From: Dehalococcoidia bacterium
GTDB lineage: Bacteria > Chloroflexota > Dehalococcoidia > GIF9 > AB-539-J10
Assembly (NCBI GenBank): GCA_029857995.1
Contig: JAOUFZ010000009.1
Span: 1 to 20,285, forward strand
Direction of reading: 5' to 3'
DNA length: 20,285 nucleotides
Position 1 is the first letter of the stretch. Each line of letters starts with the position of its first letter. The notes below the pieces were generated by a model. It made no database searches. It was not told the DNA's origin and saw nothing but the letters and a program-made list of their open reading frames with translations. The position numbers and the translations under genes are program-made. Below, in pieces: positions 1 to 6,681 of this stretch.

Positions 1-1088
1 CCAGTGTTTTCTTTGCCAGACAATTGGCTGCTCTACTCGGGGCCTCGCCTCAAATCATCGATATGACGGCGGAGTACCTGGTCTTCTTCGGCTGGGGAGT
101 ACCATTTATTCTCTTCCGGCTCATGACACGTAACGTTTTCCATGCGGCCGGGGATGTAATCAAGCCGATGATTTTCATCGTTGTCGGCGCTGTAGTCAAC
201 GCTGTCCTCGATCCATTCCTGATCTTCGGCTGGGGGCCCTTCCCGGAGATGGGTATCGGCGGGGCTGCCCTCGCCACGACGATATCAGGTGGACTTGCTG
301 CTGCAATTAGTTGCTATTATCTGTTGGGGAACAAAGCTGTTTACCGATTGAAGCTGCATCACCTCAAGCCTGACCTGTCCATCATAGCTCAGATATACCG
401 TGTGGGGCTGCCCGAAATGCTGATGGACCTTACGGAAGCCGTCATATTCTTAATATTCAACCAGATTGTGGCAGGCTTTGGTTCGGTGGCACTGGCGGCC
501 CTGGGAATCGCATTACGCGTTGCCGACCTCGCCTTTATCCCCATTATCGGTCTTGCCCACGCTCTTTTGCCGATTGTTGGCTTCTGTTTTGGGGCACGCC
601 TCTGGGGGCGCCTGTGGGCGGCTGTCAGACACGGCTCGCTCGTTTCCGTGGTGGTATTGGCTATTGCTACTGCGTTGCTCGAGATTTTCGCTCCACAGGT
701 AATCGCTATCTTCAATAATAGCCCCGAGTTGCTGGCTATTGCCGTACCGGGCATGCGCATTTTCATCGCAGCCCTTATTCTGGTTGGTCCGGCCATCATG
801 TTTAGCATCACTTTCCAGGGACTATCCAAGGGGTGGACAGCCATTTTTCTTTCCCTGGCACGTCAGCTGGGTTTTCTCCTCCCTGCCCTGCTCATTCTGT
901 CGCGCTTCATGGGGCTGAACGGCGTCTGGCTGTCTCTTCCGATTTCAGACGCCGGCGGTGCTATTGTCGCCGGGTTATGGCTTTACCGCGAGTACCGGCT
1001 ACAAAAGCGCAGCGGCATCTGGGATAATGCCCCTGTTACCGAGCCCATCCCGGAGCCTGTGCCTGCCGACCCGCCCGCGCGTGATTAA
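1..1088 (+). CDS. MATE-family efflux transporter (5' end outside window)
   Basis: This is the C-terminal part of a multidrug and toxic compound extrusion (MATE) transporter, an inner-membrane antiporter that exports drugs or metabolites using an ion gradient. The reading frame is open from base 3 to the left edge, so the TTG at 24 is internal and the true start lies upstream. About 361 residues are visible; MATE proteins usually have about 450, so roughly the first two or three helices are missing. Many hydrophobic helices are present. The segment IGGAALATTIS near residue 90 is the typical MATE motif in which small residues precede a helix. The tail is hydrophilic and proline-rich (PVTEPIPEPVPADPP). 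The gene is convergent with the iron-sulfur protein gene, with only 13 bp between the stops and no clear terminator. The family is secure; the substrate is unknown. Confidence 0.88.
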   Translation, partial: SVFFARQLAALLGASPQIIDMTAEYLVFFGWGVPFILFRLMTRNVFHAAGDVIKPMIFIVVGAVVNAVLDPFLIFGWGPFPEMGIGGAALATTISGGLAAAISCYYLLGNKAVYRLKLHHLKPDLSIIAQIYRVGLPEMLMDLTEAVIFLIFNQIVAGFGSVALAALGIALRVADLAFIPIIGLAHALLPIVGFCFGARLWGRLWAAVRHGSLVSVVVLAIATALLEIFAPQVIAIFNNSPELLAIAVPGMRIFIAALILVGPAIMFSITFQGLSKGWTAIFLSLARQLGFLLPALLILSRFMGLNGVWLSLPISDAGGAIVAGLWLYREYRLQKRSGIWDNAPVTEPIPEPVPADPPARD

Positions 1089-1101
1089 TAGCTTTGGAAC
1101 A

Positions 1102-1947
1102 CTACCAGAGGTTAGCCGCCACAGGGACGGTAGCGCGATCATGAAGCTCGATGGCGTCCTTAGTACAGCTGGCGCGACAGATACCACAGCCGTAGCACCG
1201 CAGGGGGTCAATGAAGATCTTCTTATTGGCCGCGCTGTATCCTATAGCCCCGAACTGGCAGACACGCATACACTGCCGACAGCCGTTGCAAAGCTCCGGA
1301 TTTACCTCGGCCACGTACTCGGCGCGGAACATGTAAGGAACGCCCCTCGCTAAGGTAGCCTGCATGGCGCCGCAATCAGAGCGGTCACAGTTACAAATCC
1401 CCCCGATGAATGGCGTCACAAACGTCCAGACGGTATGGCAGAGGCCTTCTTTTTCATACTGCCGAAAATTTTCCAGGGCTTCTTCCTTCGTCAGCTCTTC
1501 CAGGCCGGAAGTGTCCGGGCCGGTCAAATAGTCCATGTCAATTTCCCTTATTATCTTGAACATCTCTCCTTCTTGTGGTGCCAAGCTTACCCCGTAGCAA
1601 AACCGCTGTTCAGTGCCGAGATTAATGTGGCGGCAATAGCAGGGAAGCCGTACTACATTGCTGACCAGACCGAACACTCTTTCCACATCCTCAATGGGCA
1701 AGACCTGCCCGTAATGTAGCTCCTTCCACCTGCCTACCCTGTAAGTCACTATTGCGCTTTTGATAAAGCGCGGCATTACTCGGAGTTTCCCAAGTCTCTC
1801 AAGGAGTCCTGGACTCTCTTCGGCCAGGGAAAAGAAATCGGCAATAAACTTGCGCCGCTTCAAGTCACTTAATAAATCTTCAGAATAGTTCTCCGCGTTC
1901 AGGTACCATTTCTCGCCCTCTCCATGCTTATGGCAGAATTCGCACAT
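1102..1947 (-). CDS. Cysteine-rich 4Fe-4S dicluster protein of unknown function
   Basis: A 281-residue soluble protein. The C-terminus is a two-cluster ferredoxin domain: C220xxC223xxC226xxxC230 and C251xxC254xxC257xxxC261, each able to ligate one 4Fe-4S cluster. The rest is unusual. It begins with CEFCHKH (C2, C5, H6, H8), has a middle group C103, C105, H107 and C117, and then C185, C187 and C192 just before the ferredoxin domain, so one or more further metal sites are plausible. No signal peptide or membrane helix is visible. The ATG at 1947 is well supported: AAGGAGG sits 8 bases upstream. A sigma70-like promoter lies about 30 bases further up. It is probably monocistronic. An electron-transfer role is inferred from the ferredoxin domain; partner and reaction cannot be told from context. 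Confidence 0.85.
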   Translation of the reverse strand: MCEFCHKHGEGEKWYLNAENYSEDLLSDLKRRKFIADFFSLAEESPGLLERLGKLRVMPRFIKSAIVTYRVGRWKELHYGQVLPIEDVERVFGLVSNVVRLPCYCRHINLGTEQRFCYGVSLAPQEGEMFKIIREIDMDYLTGPDTSGLEELTKEEALENFRQYEKEGLCHTVWTFVTPFIGGICNCDRSDCGAMQATLARGVPYMFRAEYVAEVNPELCNGCRQCMRVCQFGAIGYSAANKKIFIDPLRCYGCGICRASCTKDAIELHDRATVPVAANLW

Positions 1948-1983
1948 CGCCCCAACCTCCTTCTATTTCAGATATTGGGCCGT

Positions 1984-2013
1984 ATTATCTCACTTTCTCG
2001 AGTTCATTGCCAA
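1984..2013 (-). promoter_or_regulatory. Sigma70-like promoter of the 4Fe-4S protein gene
   Basis: On the minus strand TTGGCA (2008-2013) is separated by 18 bp from GATAAT (1984-1989). Transcription would start near 1977, giving a leader of about 30 nt that carries the strong ribosome binding site. Five of six bases match consensus in each box. Confidence 0.55.
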
Positions 2014-2170
2014 GCACGGGGGACACCTCATCCTTCACTTGAGGACGAACTCAATCGTGAACATATCTCTTACAATGGTGGCACTCGCGACCCAGGGTCT
2101 GGTAACGGTTTTCTTTGTATCCATGCTGTGGCTTCATTATGCGTGGTTGCCAGGGCTCCCGGTGTATTCT

Positions 2171-2221
2171 GGGGAAATAATACCTAGTTTGTAGCAGGCC
2201 TGATTGGTATGGTATCCCCGG
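2171..2221. repeat. Dispersed degenerate repeat, copy 1
   Basis: This segment begins GGGGAAATAATACC and contains GTAGCAGGCCTGATTGG. It aligns over about 50 bp with 5463-5512 and over about 35 bp with 6243-6277. Copy 1 overlaps the last codons of the 5'-nucleotidase gene. By eye, roughly 70-75% of positions match copy 2. No transposase or clear terminal inverted repeat is associated. Confidence 0.4.
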
Positions 2222-4229
2222 AAATCCTGCGCTTTCTCCTGCGGAGGACCAGGCATATTATGCCAGCCACAACAGCTGCCAGTATCAAAAGAAGCCACCC
2301 CGCCAGAGGGAAGGTCCAGACTTTGGTGATGCGCCCGGCAATATCCTTATAATAATCGGGAATCTGCGGTACTCCATCCGCTCCAGATGCCTGGGCTGCG
2401 GCGTAAATCAGCACCGCTTCCCACACTTTGAGCTCTCTTCCATCGGGATGACGTATTATCAGTTCGTCTATCCTGTCGAGCGGTACCGGCTCTCCATCGG
2501 CGTTTTTGGGGACTACCCCCAGCTGAGGCAGCAAGTCTGTCACCAGGGGGAGGAAGAGCAGGAGATAGGCGTCGCCAACCAGGTGGTAGAACTCCTCGTC
2601 GCCACGCTTCAAGGGGATGTACCCTTCGCCGTTGACAGGTTGAATCCCATCCCCTGTGTAAAGCCCGGCCCCGGTAACCACACGGGTCGTGGGAATAGGC
2701 AGGTCTACGAAAGGCACGGTCAGCAGCACTGCGTTGGCGGGGTTGTAGCTGTACCGCAGGCCGGAGAACTGTAGAAAATAGGAATCTCCCATGAATTCCT
2801 GCAGCAGTATGGTTATTTCCAGCATTCGGCGCACTTCTTCGCCGGTGAGATAGACGGACGCAATCGGGCAACCCGGGTAGCCGTCGAGTCCGCGTCCCAC
2901 ACCTGTGGCTTCCAGAATATCGTAGAGAGAGATGTTTCCTGCAGAGTGTTCCAGAGTGCCAGGGAAGATGCTATTCCGGATGTTGCCGTTAGCCTGAACT
3001 GCTACGTCGACTCTCTGGCCGGAAAAGTCCTGGGCAACAAAACGCATGGCGTCGGTAACGAAGTTGCCCAGCGCAGTTTCAGTGAGGGGCGGAAGGTTGG
3101 ATAGGACAAAATCAGACCTGGCTACTGTACTCATGACATCATCGAAGTCGCCGCCGGTCACTTCCTCAATGCAGGTATTCAAGGCCAGGGCATATGCCCG
3201 AACCAGGGCATCGATTTCTGGATCGCAGGCAAAGCTGCTGTCTATGCGAATAAGAAAGGGGCGGCCGTTTTCTTCGTTGCGCATCCGTACCTCGCCGGTG
3301 TTGGGGTTGTACGCCAGTTCCAATTGCCCCAGGTACATCCCCAGGAAACCAGTCTGGACAATGATGGTGCTGCCCTGCAGGACCGGCTCAAACAGTGCGG
3401 TATGACAGTGGCCGCCTACGATTATGTCGATCCCCGGGACCTTTCGTGCCAGTTCCCGGTCTTCATCCACGCCGGAGTGACTTAGGGCCACGATGACATC
3501 GGCACCCTGCTCCCCTAGCTCATCTACCATCTGGCGGGCTGTCTCGTGCTGGTCCAGGAACTGCATGTCCTCCGTTTCACCCATTGACAGAATGGCGTCT
3601 TTACCTATCAGGCCGAATACTCCCACTTTCAGGCCATTTTCCAGCTCAAACATGCCGGTTTTCCTGTACAGACCCCGGGCAGCCAGCGGATGGTCTGATG
3701 GCGCCTCTGTGTTGGAAGCCAGTACAAGTGTTTCCTCATGGGCCTCGGGGTATCCTGCCTGCAAGAGATATTGCGCCAGGACATCAGGGCCATAATCATA
3801 CTCATGGTTGCCGATGGTCACGGCGTCATATCCCATTTTCTGCATTATGGTAAGCTCTGCGGCATAGCCATCGAGGGCCAGCCAGGCAAAAGGAGCACCG
3901 CCCAGGAAATCGCCGGCGTCAAGAAGGAGCACCGGTTCACCTTCCTCCCTTTTTCCCTCCCGGATTCCATCCACAGCTGTAGTCAGCCGAGCGAACCCTC
4001 CTGTAGCAGGGTTTTCTTCTCCGGGGCGGTAGTCCACTGCCGGTGAATGCGGTATGAGCTCAGAATGCATATCGTTGGTGTGGAGCATACAGAAATACAG
4101 CTCTTCGGTTTCGCCCGAGTAGCTTCTCAAGTTTCCCGGAATGCCCAGGAATAGGGCAATCGCCAGGACGGTTGCCAGAACAAGTAACAACCCTCTGTCG
4201 GCCTTGGACAGTCTGTTTCTGTTACACAT
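2184..4229 (-). CDS. 5'-nucleotidase / UDP-sugar hydrolase family metallophosphoesterase, membrane-anchored
   Basis: This is a 681-residue member of the 5'-nucleotidase (UshA/YfkN-like) family. These enzymes hydrolyse nucleotides or UDP-sugars outside the cytoplasm with two metal ions. An N-terminal hydrophobic segment (about residues 13-30) acts as signal peptide or anchor. The metallophosphoesterase core follows with its metal-binding motifs in order: LHTNDMHSE, LLDAGDF, TIGNHEYDYG, LSHSGVDED and VGGHCHT. The C-terminal half matches the substrate-binding 5'-nucleotidase C domain. A second membrane helix (about 645-670) followed by RRRKRR fits a C-terminal anchor with the catalytic part outside. 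The frame could open at a TTG at 4232, but the ATG three bases later (4229) is preferred; neither has a clear Shine-Dalgarno. The upstream region to 4473 is shared with the divergent hydrolase gene. The exact substrate is not determinable. Confidence 0.9.
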   Translation of the reverse strand: MCNRNRLSKADRGLLLVLATVLAIALFLGIPGNLRSYSGETEELYFCMLHTNDMHSELIPHSPAVDYRPGEENPATGGFARLTTAVDGIREGKREEGEPVLLLDAGDFLGGAPFAWLALDGYAAELTIMQKMGYDAVTIGNHEYDYGPDVLAQYLLQAGYPEAHEETLVLASNTEAPSDHPLAARGLYRKTGMFELENGLKVGVFGLIGKDAILSMGETEDMQFLDQHETARQMVDELGEQGADVIVALSHSGVDEDRELARKVPGIDIIVGGHCHTALFEPVLQGSTIIVQTGFLGMYLGQLELAYNPNTGEVRMRNEENGRPFLIRIDSSFACDPEIDALVRAYALALNTCIEEVTGGDFDDVMSTVARSDFVLSNLPPLTETALGNFVTDAMRFVAQDFSGQRVDVAVQANGNIRNSIFPGTLEHSAGNISLYDILEATGVGRGLDGYPGCPIASVYLTGEEVRRMLEITILLQEFMGDSYFLQFSGLRYSYNPANAVLLTVPFVDLPIPTTRVVTGAGLYTGDGIQPVNGEGYIPLKRGDEEFYHLVGDAYLLLFLPLVTDLLPQLGVVPKNADGEPVPLDRIDELIIRHPDGRELKVWEAVLIYAAAQASGADGVPQIPDYYKDIAGRITKVWTFPLAGWLLLILAAVVAGIICLVLRRRKRRISGDTIPIRPATN

Positions 4230-4364
4230 CAAGATTCTACTTGTGATACTACAAATTCGGGCCGTGACCGGCGCCCTGACACACTATTGACGAAATCATA
4301 CACTATGCTGCGGGACAGAGACAATTCGTGTTCTGTGTTGTCCAATCACCCATACACTGCTGCC

Positions 4365-4380
4365 TGGGAATGCTTTCCCA
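4365..4380. other. Short perfect inverted repeat in divergent intergenic region
   Basis: TGGGAA, loop TGCT, TTCCCA: a perfect 6-bp inverted repeat between two divergent genes. It could be an operator half-site pair or chance. It has no T-run, so it is not a terminator. Confidence 0.3.
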
Positions 4381-4445
4381 AATCGAATGGCTGTCCATTA
4401 GGCCCCGATCGGCAACTGTGATCACCAAATAGTATGAGCTTTCCT

Positions 4446-4473
4446 ACGTAGTATTACGTAGTATAATGTAGTG
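4446..4473 (+). repeat. Three tandem ~10-bp repeats directly upstream of hydrolase start
   Basis: ACGTAGTATT, ACGTAGTATA and ATGTAGTG follow each other without gaps and run into the start codon. The period is one helical turn, which suits cooperative binding of a regulator on one DNA face. The TATAAT box lies across the last two copies. Confidence 0.5.
4462..4467 (+). promoter_or_regulatory. TATAAT -10 box placing the transcript start at the hydrolase ATG
   Basis: A perfect TATAAT ends 6 bases before the ATG at 4474, so a normal start site falls on or within a base or two of that ATG. No Shine-Dalgarno precedes the ATG, which fits leaderless translation. No good -35 box is found at 16-18 bp, so activator dependence is possible. 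Confidence 0.45.
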
Positions 4474-5457
4474 ATGAGAAGCTTCTGGCGCAGACATCGC
4501 GCATTACGGATACTGTCCTACGTGGTACTGGCTTTGCTTCTCCTCGTTTGCGTTGTTCCCTACCTGATACCCTTTGGTGAGCCTCAGACCAAAACATCCC
4601 CGGACGAGCTTGTCACCGAGCACGGCCGGTTTCTTGTTATTGACGGCGTGAACATCTATGTCGAAGAACGGAATCCGGAATCAGCGCAGACGACCATAGT
4701 GTTCATCCACGGATTCGGCGGTTCGACCTTCTCCTGGCGCCATAATGCCTCCTTCTTTACTAGTCAGGGCTACCGGGTTGTCAGCCTGGATATGAAAGGG
4801 TTCAGCCTTTCCTACAAGAATTTTGCCTCAGACTATTCGCACCTGGCGCAAGCCGCGCTCCTGGCGGAGGTGCTCGCCAGGCTGGAGGTCGACCAGGCCT
4901 ATTTTGTGGGACATAGCATGGGCACCAGCGTTATGCTCCATTTCGCCCATCTATACCCCGAAAAAGTCCTGGGACTGATAAGCGTGGACGGCGCCGTTAA
5001 CCTGGATGAAGGCACCATCTATCCCTTCGCCTTGCTGAGTTTCCCCCCATTCCGGAGAATTGGCGAGGTTTTCTTAACCCGCTACGGAACAAAAGAGCGA
5101 GTCGGCCTGATTCTGAGGAGTGCTTACTATCGGCAGGATATTGTGACAGCAGAGATTGTGGATGGTTATTACAATCGACTGGTTAGCGGCCAGTGGGCAC
5201 AATCGCTGCTCGCCATGACCAGGGACATGCCCAAAAACACTATCACTTTTGCCCTAAAAGACCTCGAGTTTCCTGCGTTGATTCTCTGGGGCCAAAACGA
5301 TACCTGGGTCAAGCGGATAGACATAGACCGATGGCGAGATGAAATCCCGTCAGCCGAATTTCACGCCATTCCCGAAGCAGGGCACATGCTGATGGAAGAA
5401 AATCCGGAATTGTTCAATAACATGGTGCTCACTTTCCTCCAGTCCCACGGGGAATAA
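4474..5457 (+). CDS. Alpha/beta-fold hydrolase with N-terminal membrane anchor
   Basis: A 327-residue alpha/beta hydrolase. An N-terminal hydrophobic helix (about residues 11-34) after a basic stretch should anchor or export it. The fold signatures are clear: oxyanion-hole HGFGG at 79-83, nucleophile elbow GHSMG with Ser148, acid Asp276 in LWGQNDTW, and catalytic His304 in PEAGHM. The family includes esterases, lipases, epoxide hydrolases and C-C hydrolases. The substrate cannot be assigned, although a serine nucleophile argues against epoxide hydrolase and haloalkane dehalogenase, which use Asp. The frame can also begin with GTG at 4471. I prefer the ATG at 4474 because the -10 box suggests transcription starts there. 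It is divergent from the 5'-nucleotidase gene and convergent with the SDR-like gene. Confidence 0.87.
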   Translation: MRSFWRRHRALRILSYVVLALLLLVCVVPYLIPFGEPQTKTSPDELVTEHGRFLVIDGVNIYVEERNPESAQTTIVFIHGFGGSTFSWRHNASFFTSQGYRVVSLDMKGFSLSYKNFASDYSHLAQAALLAEVLARLEVDQAYFVGHSMGTSVMLHFAHLYPEKVLGLISVDGAVNLDEGTIYPFALLSFPPFRRIGEVFLTRYGTKERVGLILRSAYYRQDIVTAEIVDGYYNRLVSGQWAQSLLAMTRDMPKNTITFALKDLEFPALILWGQNDTWVKRIDIDRWRDEIPSAEFHAIPEAGHMLMEENPELFNNMVLTFLQSHGE

Positions 5458-5462
5458 CGTCC

Positions 5463-5512
5463 CGGGAACACAATGCGTGATTTGTAGTAGCCCGATTGGC
5501 ATGGTGCCTCTG
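5463..5512. repeat. Dispersed degenerate repeat, copy 2
   Basis: Begins GGGAACACAATGCG and contains TTTGTAGTAGCCCGATTGG. It lies between two convergent stop codons (5457 and 5517). It resembles 2171-2221 and the first part of 6243-6277. Function unknown. Confidence 0.4.
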
Positions 5513-5516
5513 GAGT

Positions 5517-6155
5517 TCAGTAGGCGACAGTGAATCGTTCGCGAATATGTTGCGGATTCTCCAGTTCATCGAGCATGGCAACGGCATAGTCCTGCGTGGA
5601 GATTTTGCTGTCGCCCTCTTTGTTCTTAAGAAGCTGGTCTTTCCCCACCCGGTAACGCCCCGTCCGCTCTCCGGGGGCGATTGAGGCTGCTGGGCTCAAG
5701 AATGTCCACTCGAGTTCTTTCTCTTTTTTTAGCATGCAAAGTGTTTCCCTGGTTGCCAGCATTCCGTTCGTAACCTGCTCCGGACTCATCGTATCAATAA
5801 GCTGCACACCAGGGGCGACTTCCAGAGTTGCAGCCCCACCAACAACCAGCAATCTTTTGATTCCCGACTTCTTGACCCCGCTGATAATCGCCCTAGCGCC
5901 CCTGACGTGCTCATTGTAGATATCAGGACCGCCCCGGCCCGCACTGTAGGCACTTATGACCGCATCATGGCCTTTCACGAGTTCGTCTACCTTGTCTTTG
6001 AGAATATCCGCTTTCACAACATGAAGGTGAGGATTCTGCACAGTTATCTTCTCAGGACGGCGCAGGATCGCAGTTACTTGATGCCCCCGCGCCAGTGCTT
6101 CATCGCGAACGTATGAGCCGATAAATCCGCTTGCTCCGATGATTGCTACTCTCAT
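5517..6155 (-). CDS. NAD(P)H-binding (atypical SDR, NmrA/YwnB-like) protein
   Basis: A 212-residue single-domain Rossmann-fold protein. It opens with MRVAIIGASGFIGSYV, the glycine-rich nucleotide-binding motif GxxGxxG. HQVTAILRRPEKI follows after strand 2, where a basic residue often selects NADP. Then come VVKADILK and AVISAYS, typical of the NAD(P)-binding YwnB/NmrA-like subgroup. The usual YxxxK catalytic pair of classical SDRs is not evident, so it may be a redox-sensing or flavin/quinone-reductase-like protein rather than a dehydrogenase. The frame can extend to a GTG at 6164, but the ATG at 6155 has AAGGTGA six bases upstream and yields the standard N-terminus. It is transcribed alone and is convergent with the hydrolase gene. 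Confidence 0.85.
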   Translation of the reverse strand: MRVAIIGASGFIGSYVRDEALARGHQVTAILRRPEKITVQNPHLHVVKADILKDKVDELVKGHDAVISAYSAGRGGPDIYNEHVRGARAIISGVKKSGIKRLLVVGGAATLEVAPGVQLIDTMSPEQVTNGMLATRETLCMLKKEKELEWTFLSPAASIAPGERTGRYRVGKDQLLKNKEGDSKISTQDYAVAMLDELENPQHIRERFTVAY

Positions 6156-6222
6156 TAATGTCACCTTCCCTTCTGGTACTTCCTACTCGCACAGGTTTTT
6201 CGCGCCGGATTTATTTGTACCT

Positions 6223-6228
6223 ATTATA
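6223..6228 (-). promoter_or_regulatory. TATAAT -10 box of the NAD(P)H-binding protein gene
   Basis: A perfect TATAAT on the minus strand, giving a leader of about 60 nt. No convincing -35 box is visible at the usual spacing. Confidence 0.4.
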
Positions 6229-6242
6229 CGATATTTGGACTC

Positions 6243-6277
6243 CGGGAACATAGTAGCTCATTCGTAGGAGGCCTGGT
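6243..6277. repeat. Dispersed degenerate repeat, copy 3 (shorter)
   Basis: Begins GGGAACATAGTAGC and contains CGTAGGAGGCCTGGTT, which aligns with the first 35 bp of copy 1. It stands at the left border of the secreted-protein island. Confidence 0.35.
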
Positions 6278-6304
6278 TCTTCACCCTGTGAAGCAGGTGA
6301 TGTG

Positions 6305-6319
6305 TCACTAAGGTAGTGA
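6305..6319. other. Inverted repeat upstream of island promoter
   Basis: TCACTA, AGG, TAGTGA: a perfect 6-bp inverted repeat ending 14 bases before the -35 box at 6334. It is a possible activator or repressor site. A second weaker pairing (CACC with GGTG, 6282-6299) lies just before it. Confidence 0.3.
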
Positions 6320-6333
6320 ACGAGGACAGCGAC

Positions 6334-6362
6334 TGGACAAAGGTCCTGCCATCTAGTATACT
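6334..6362 (+). promoter_or_regulatory. Sigma70-like promoter A of the secreted-protein island
   Basis: TGGACA (6334-6339), a 17-bp spacer, and TATACT (6357-6362). The same arrangement with the same spacer is present at 12551-12579 before the other beta-helix gene, and the flanking bases are similar too. Predicted transcription start is near 6369. Confidence 0.6.
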
Positions 6363-6368
6363 AGGTAG

Positions 6369-6455
6369 TGGGCTGAGATCATTATGTGGTGTTCCGTCCC
6401 GAGCCTCAGTGTCTGTGCTGCCTCGTGACTAAGGGACAAGGGTACTCAGAGCAGA
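6369..6455 (+). promoter_or_regulatory. Leader shared with the second beta-helix gene
   Basis: The segment has AGCCTC (6402), CTGTG...TGC, TAAGGGAC (ending 6437) and AGAG.AGA (ending 6455). The same blocks occur in 12587-12671. AAGGGAC lies 74 bp from the -10 box here and 73 bp there. GTCCC (6396-6400) can pair with GGGAC (6433-6437), and a CCCT/AGGG pairing is possible in the other copy, so a structured RNA leader is conceivable. I do not recognise a known riboswitch class. Confidence 0.45.
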
Positions 6456-6508
6456 GGGAGAAGAGTTGAGGGGAGAGATGAGGCGTGATTCTCGGGGTGG
6501 TCACCGGG

Positions 6509-6514
6509 TATAAT
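6509..6514 (+). promoter_or_regulatory. Second -10 box (TATAAT) inside the 226-bp inserted leader segment
   Basis: A perfect TATAAT would start a transcript near 6521, exactly where the hairpin region begins. No convincing -35 box is present, so this could be a weak or regulated promoter. Confidence 0.35.
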
Positions 6515-6521
6515 TAATGAT

Positions 6522-6568
6522 GCAACCGACCTGAAGTAGGTCGGTCCCTAGAGAGGGTCGGTTTTTGC
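6522..6568 (+). terminator. Competing hairpins with T-run (terminator or attenuator)
   Basis: ACCGACCT (6525-6532) pairs perfectly with AGGTCGGT (6538-6545) across a 5-base loop. The same left arm can instead pair with GGTCGG (6556-6561), which directly precedes TTTTT (6562-6566) and so forms a terminator-like stem. CCCT-AGAG-AGGG (6546-6557) forms a third small hairpin. Two mutually exclusive partners for one arm, one followed by a T-run, is the layout of an attenuator. It stands upstream of a small ORF and the 838-residue secreted protein gene. Confidence 0.5.
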
Positions 6569-6592
6569 GTTTCATGAAAGGGGTGATGCTTT

Positions 6593-6658
6593 ATGGAAGT
6601 GAGAATTGTGCCATGGAAAAACAGCGATGCTCCTGGTCGAGGGGCGATAACGCGATAG
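6593..6658 (+). CDS. Possible 21-residue leader peptide
   Basis: A short frame, ATG at 6593 to TAG at 6656, encodes MEVRIVPWKNSDAPGRGAIT plus R. It is preceded by AAAGGGGTGAT five bases upstream, an unusually good Shine-Dalgarno. It ends 23 bases before the ATG of the large secreted protein gene. There is no recognised domain and no run of a single amino acid as in classical attenuation peptides. A 30-residue frame (6574-6666) overlaps it in another phase but has a poorer start. Real translation is unproven. Confidence 0.3.
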   Translation: MEVRIVPWKNSDAPGRGAITR

Positions 6659-6681
6659 AGAACTGATGAAAGGAGAGGAGA

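Noticed and set aside
389..844. Open frame of 151 codons on the minus strand opposite the MATE gene
   Set aside because: Composition is that of a shadow of hydrophobic helices (many Ala, Met, Thr, Ile), with no ribosome binding site or family match.
4280..4320. TTGACG near 4289 as -35 box of the hydrolase gene
   Set aside because: No -10 box lies at 16-18 bp downstream, and the TATAAT at 4462 is far away.
6369..6455. Known riboswitch (cyclic-di-GMP, cobalamin, TPP classes) in the shared leader
   Set aside because: The conserved cores I know for these classes are not present in either copy; left as an unassigned leader.
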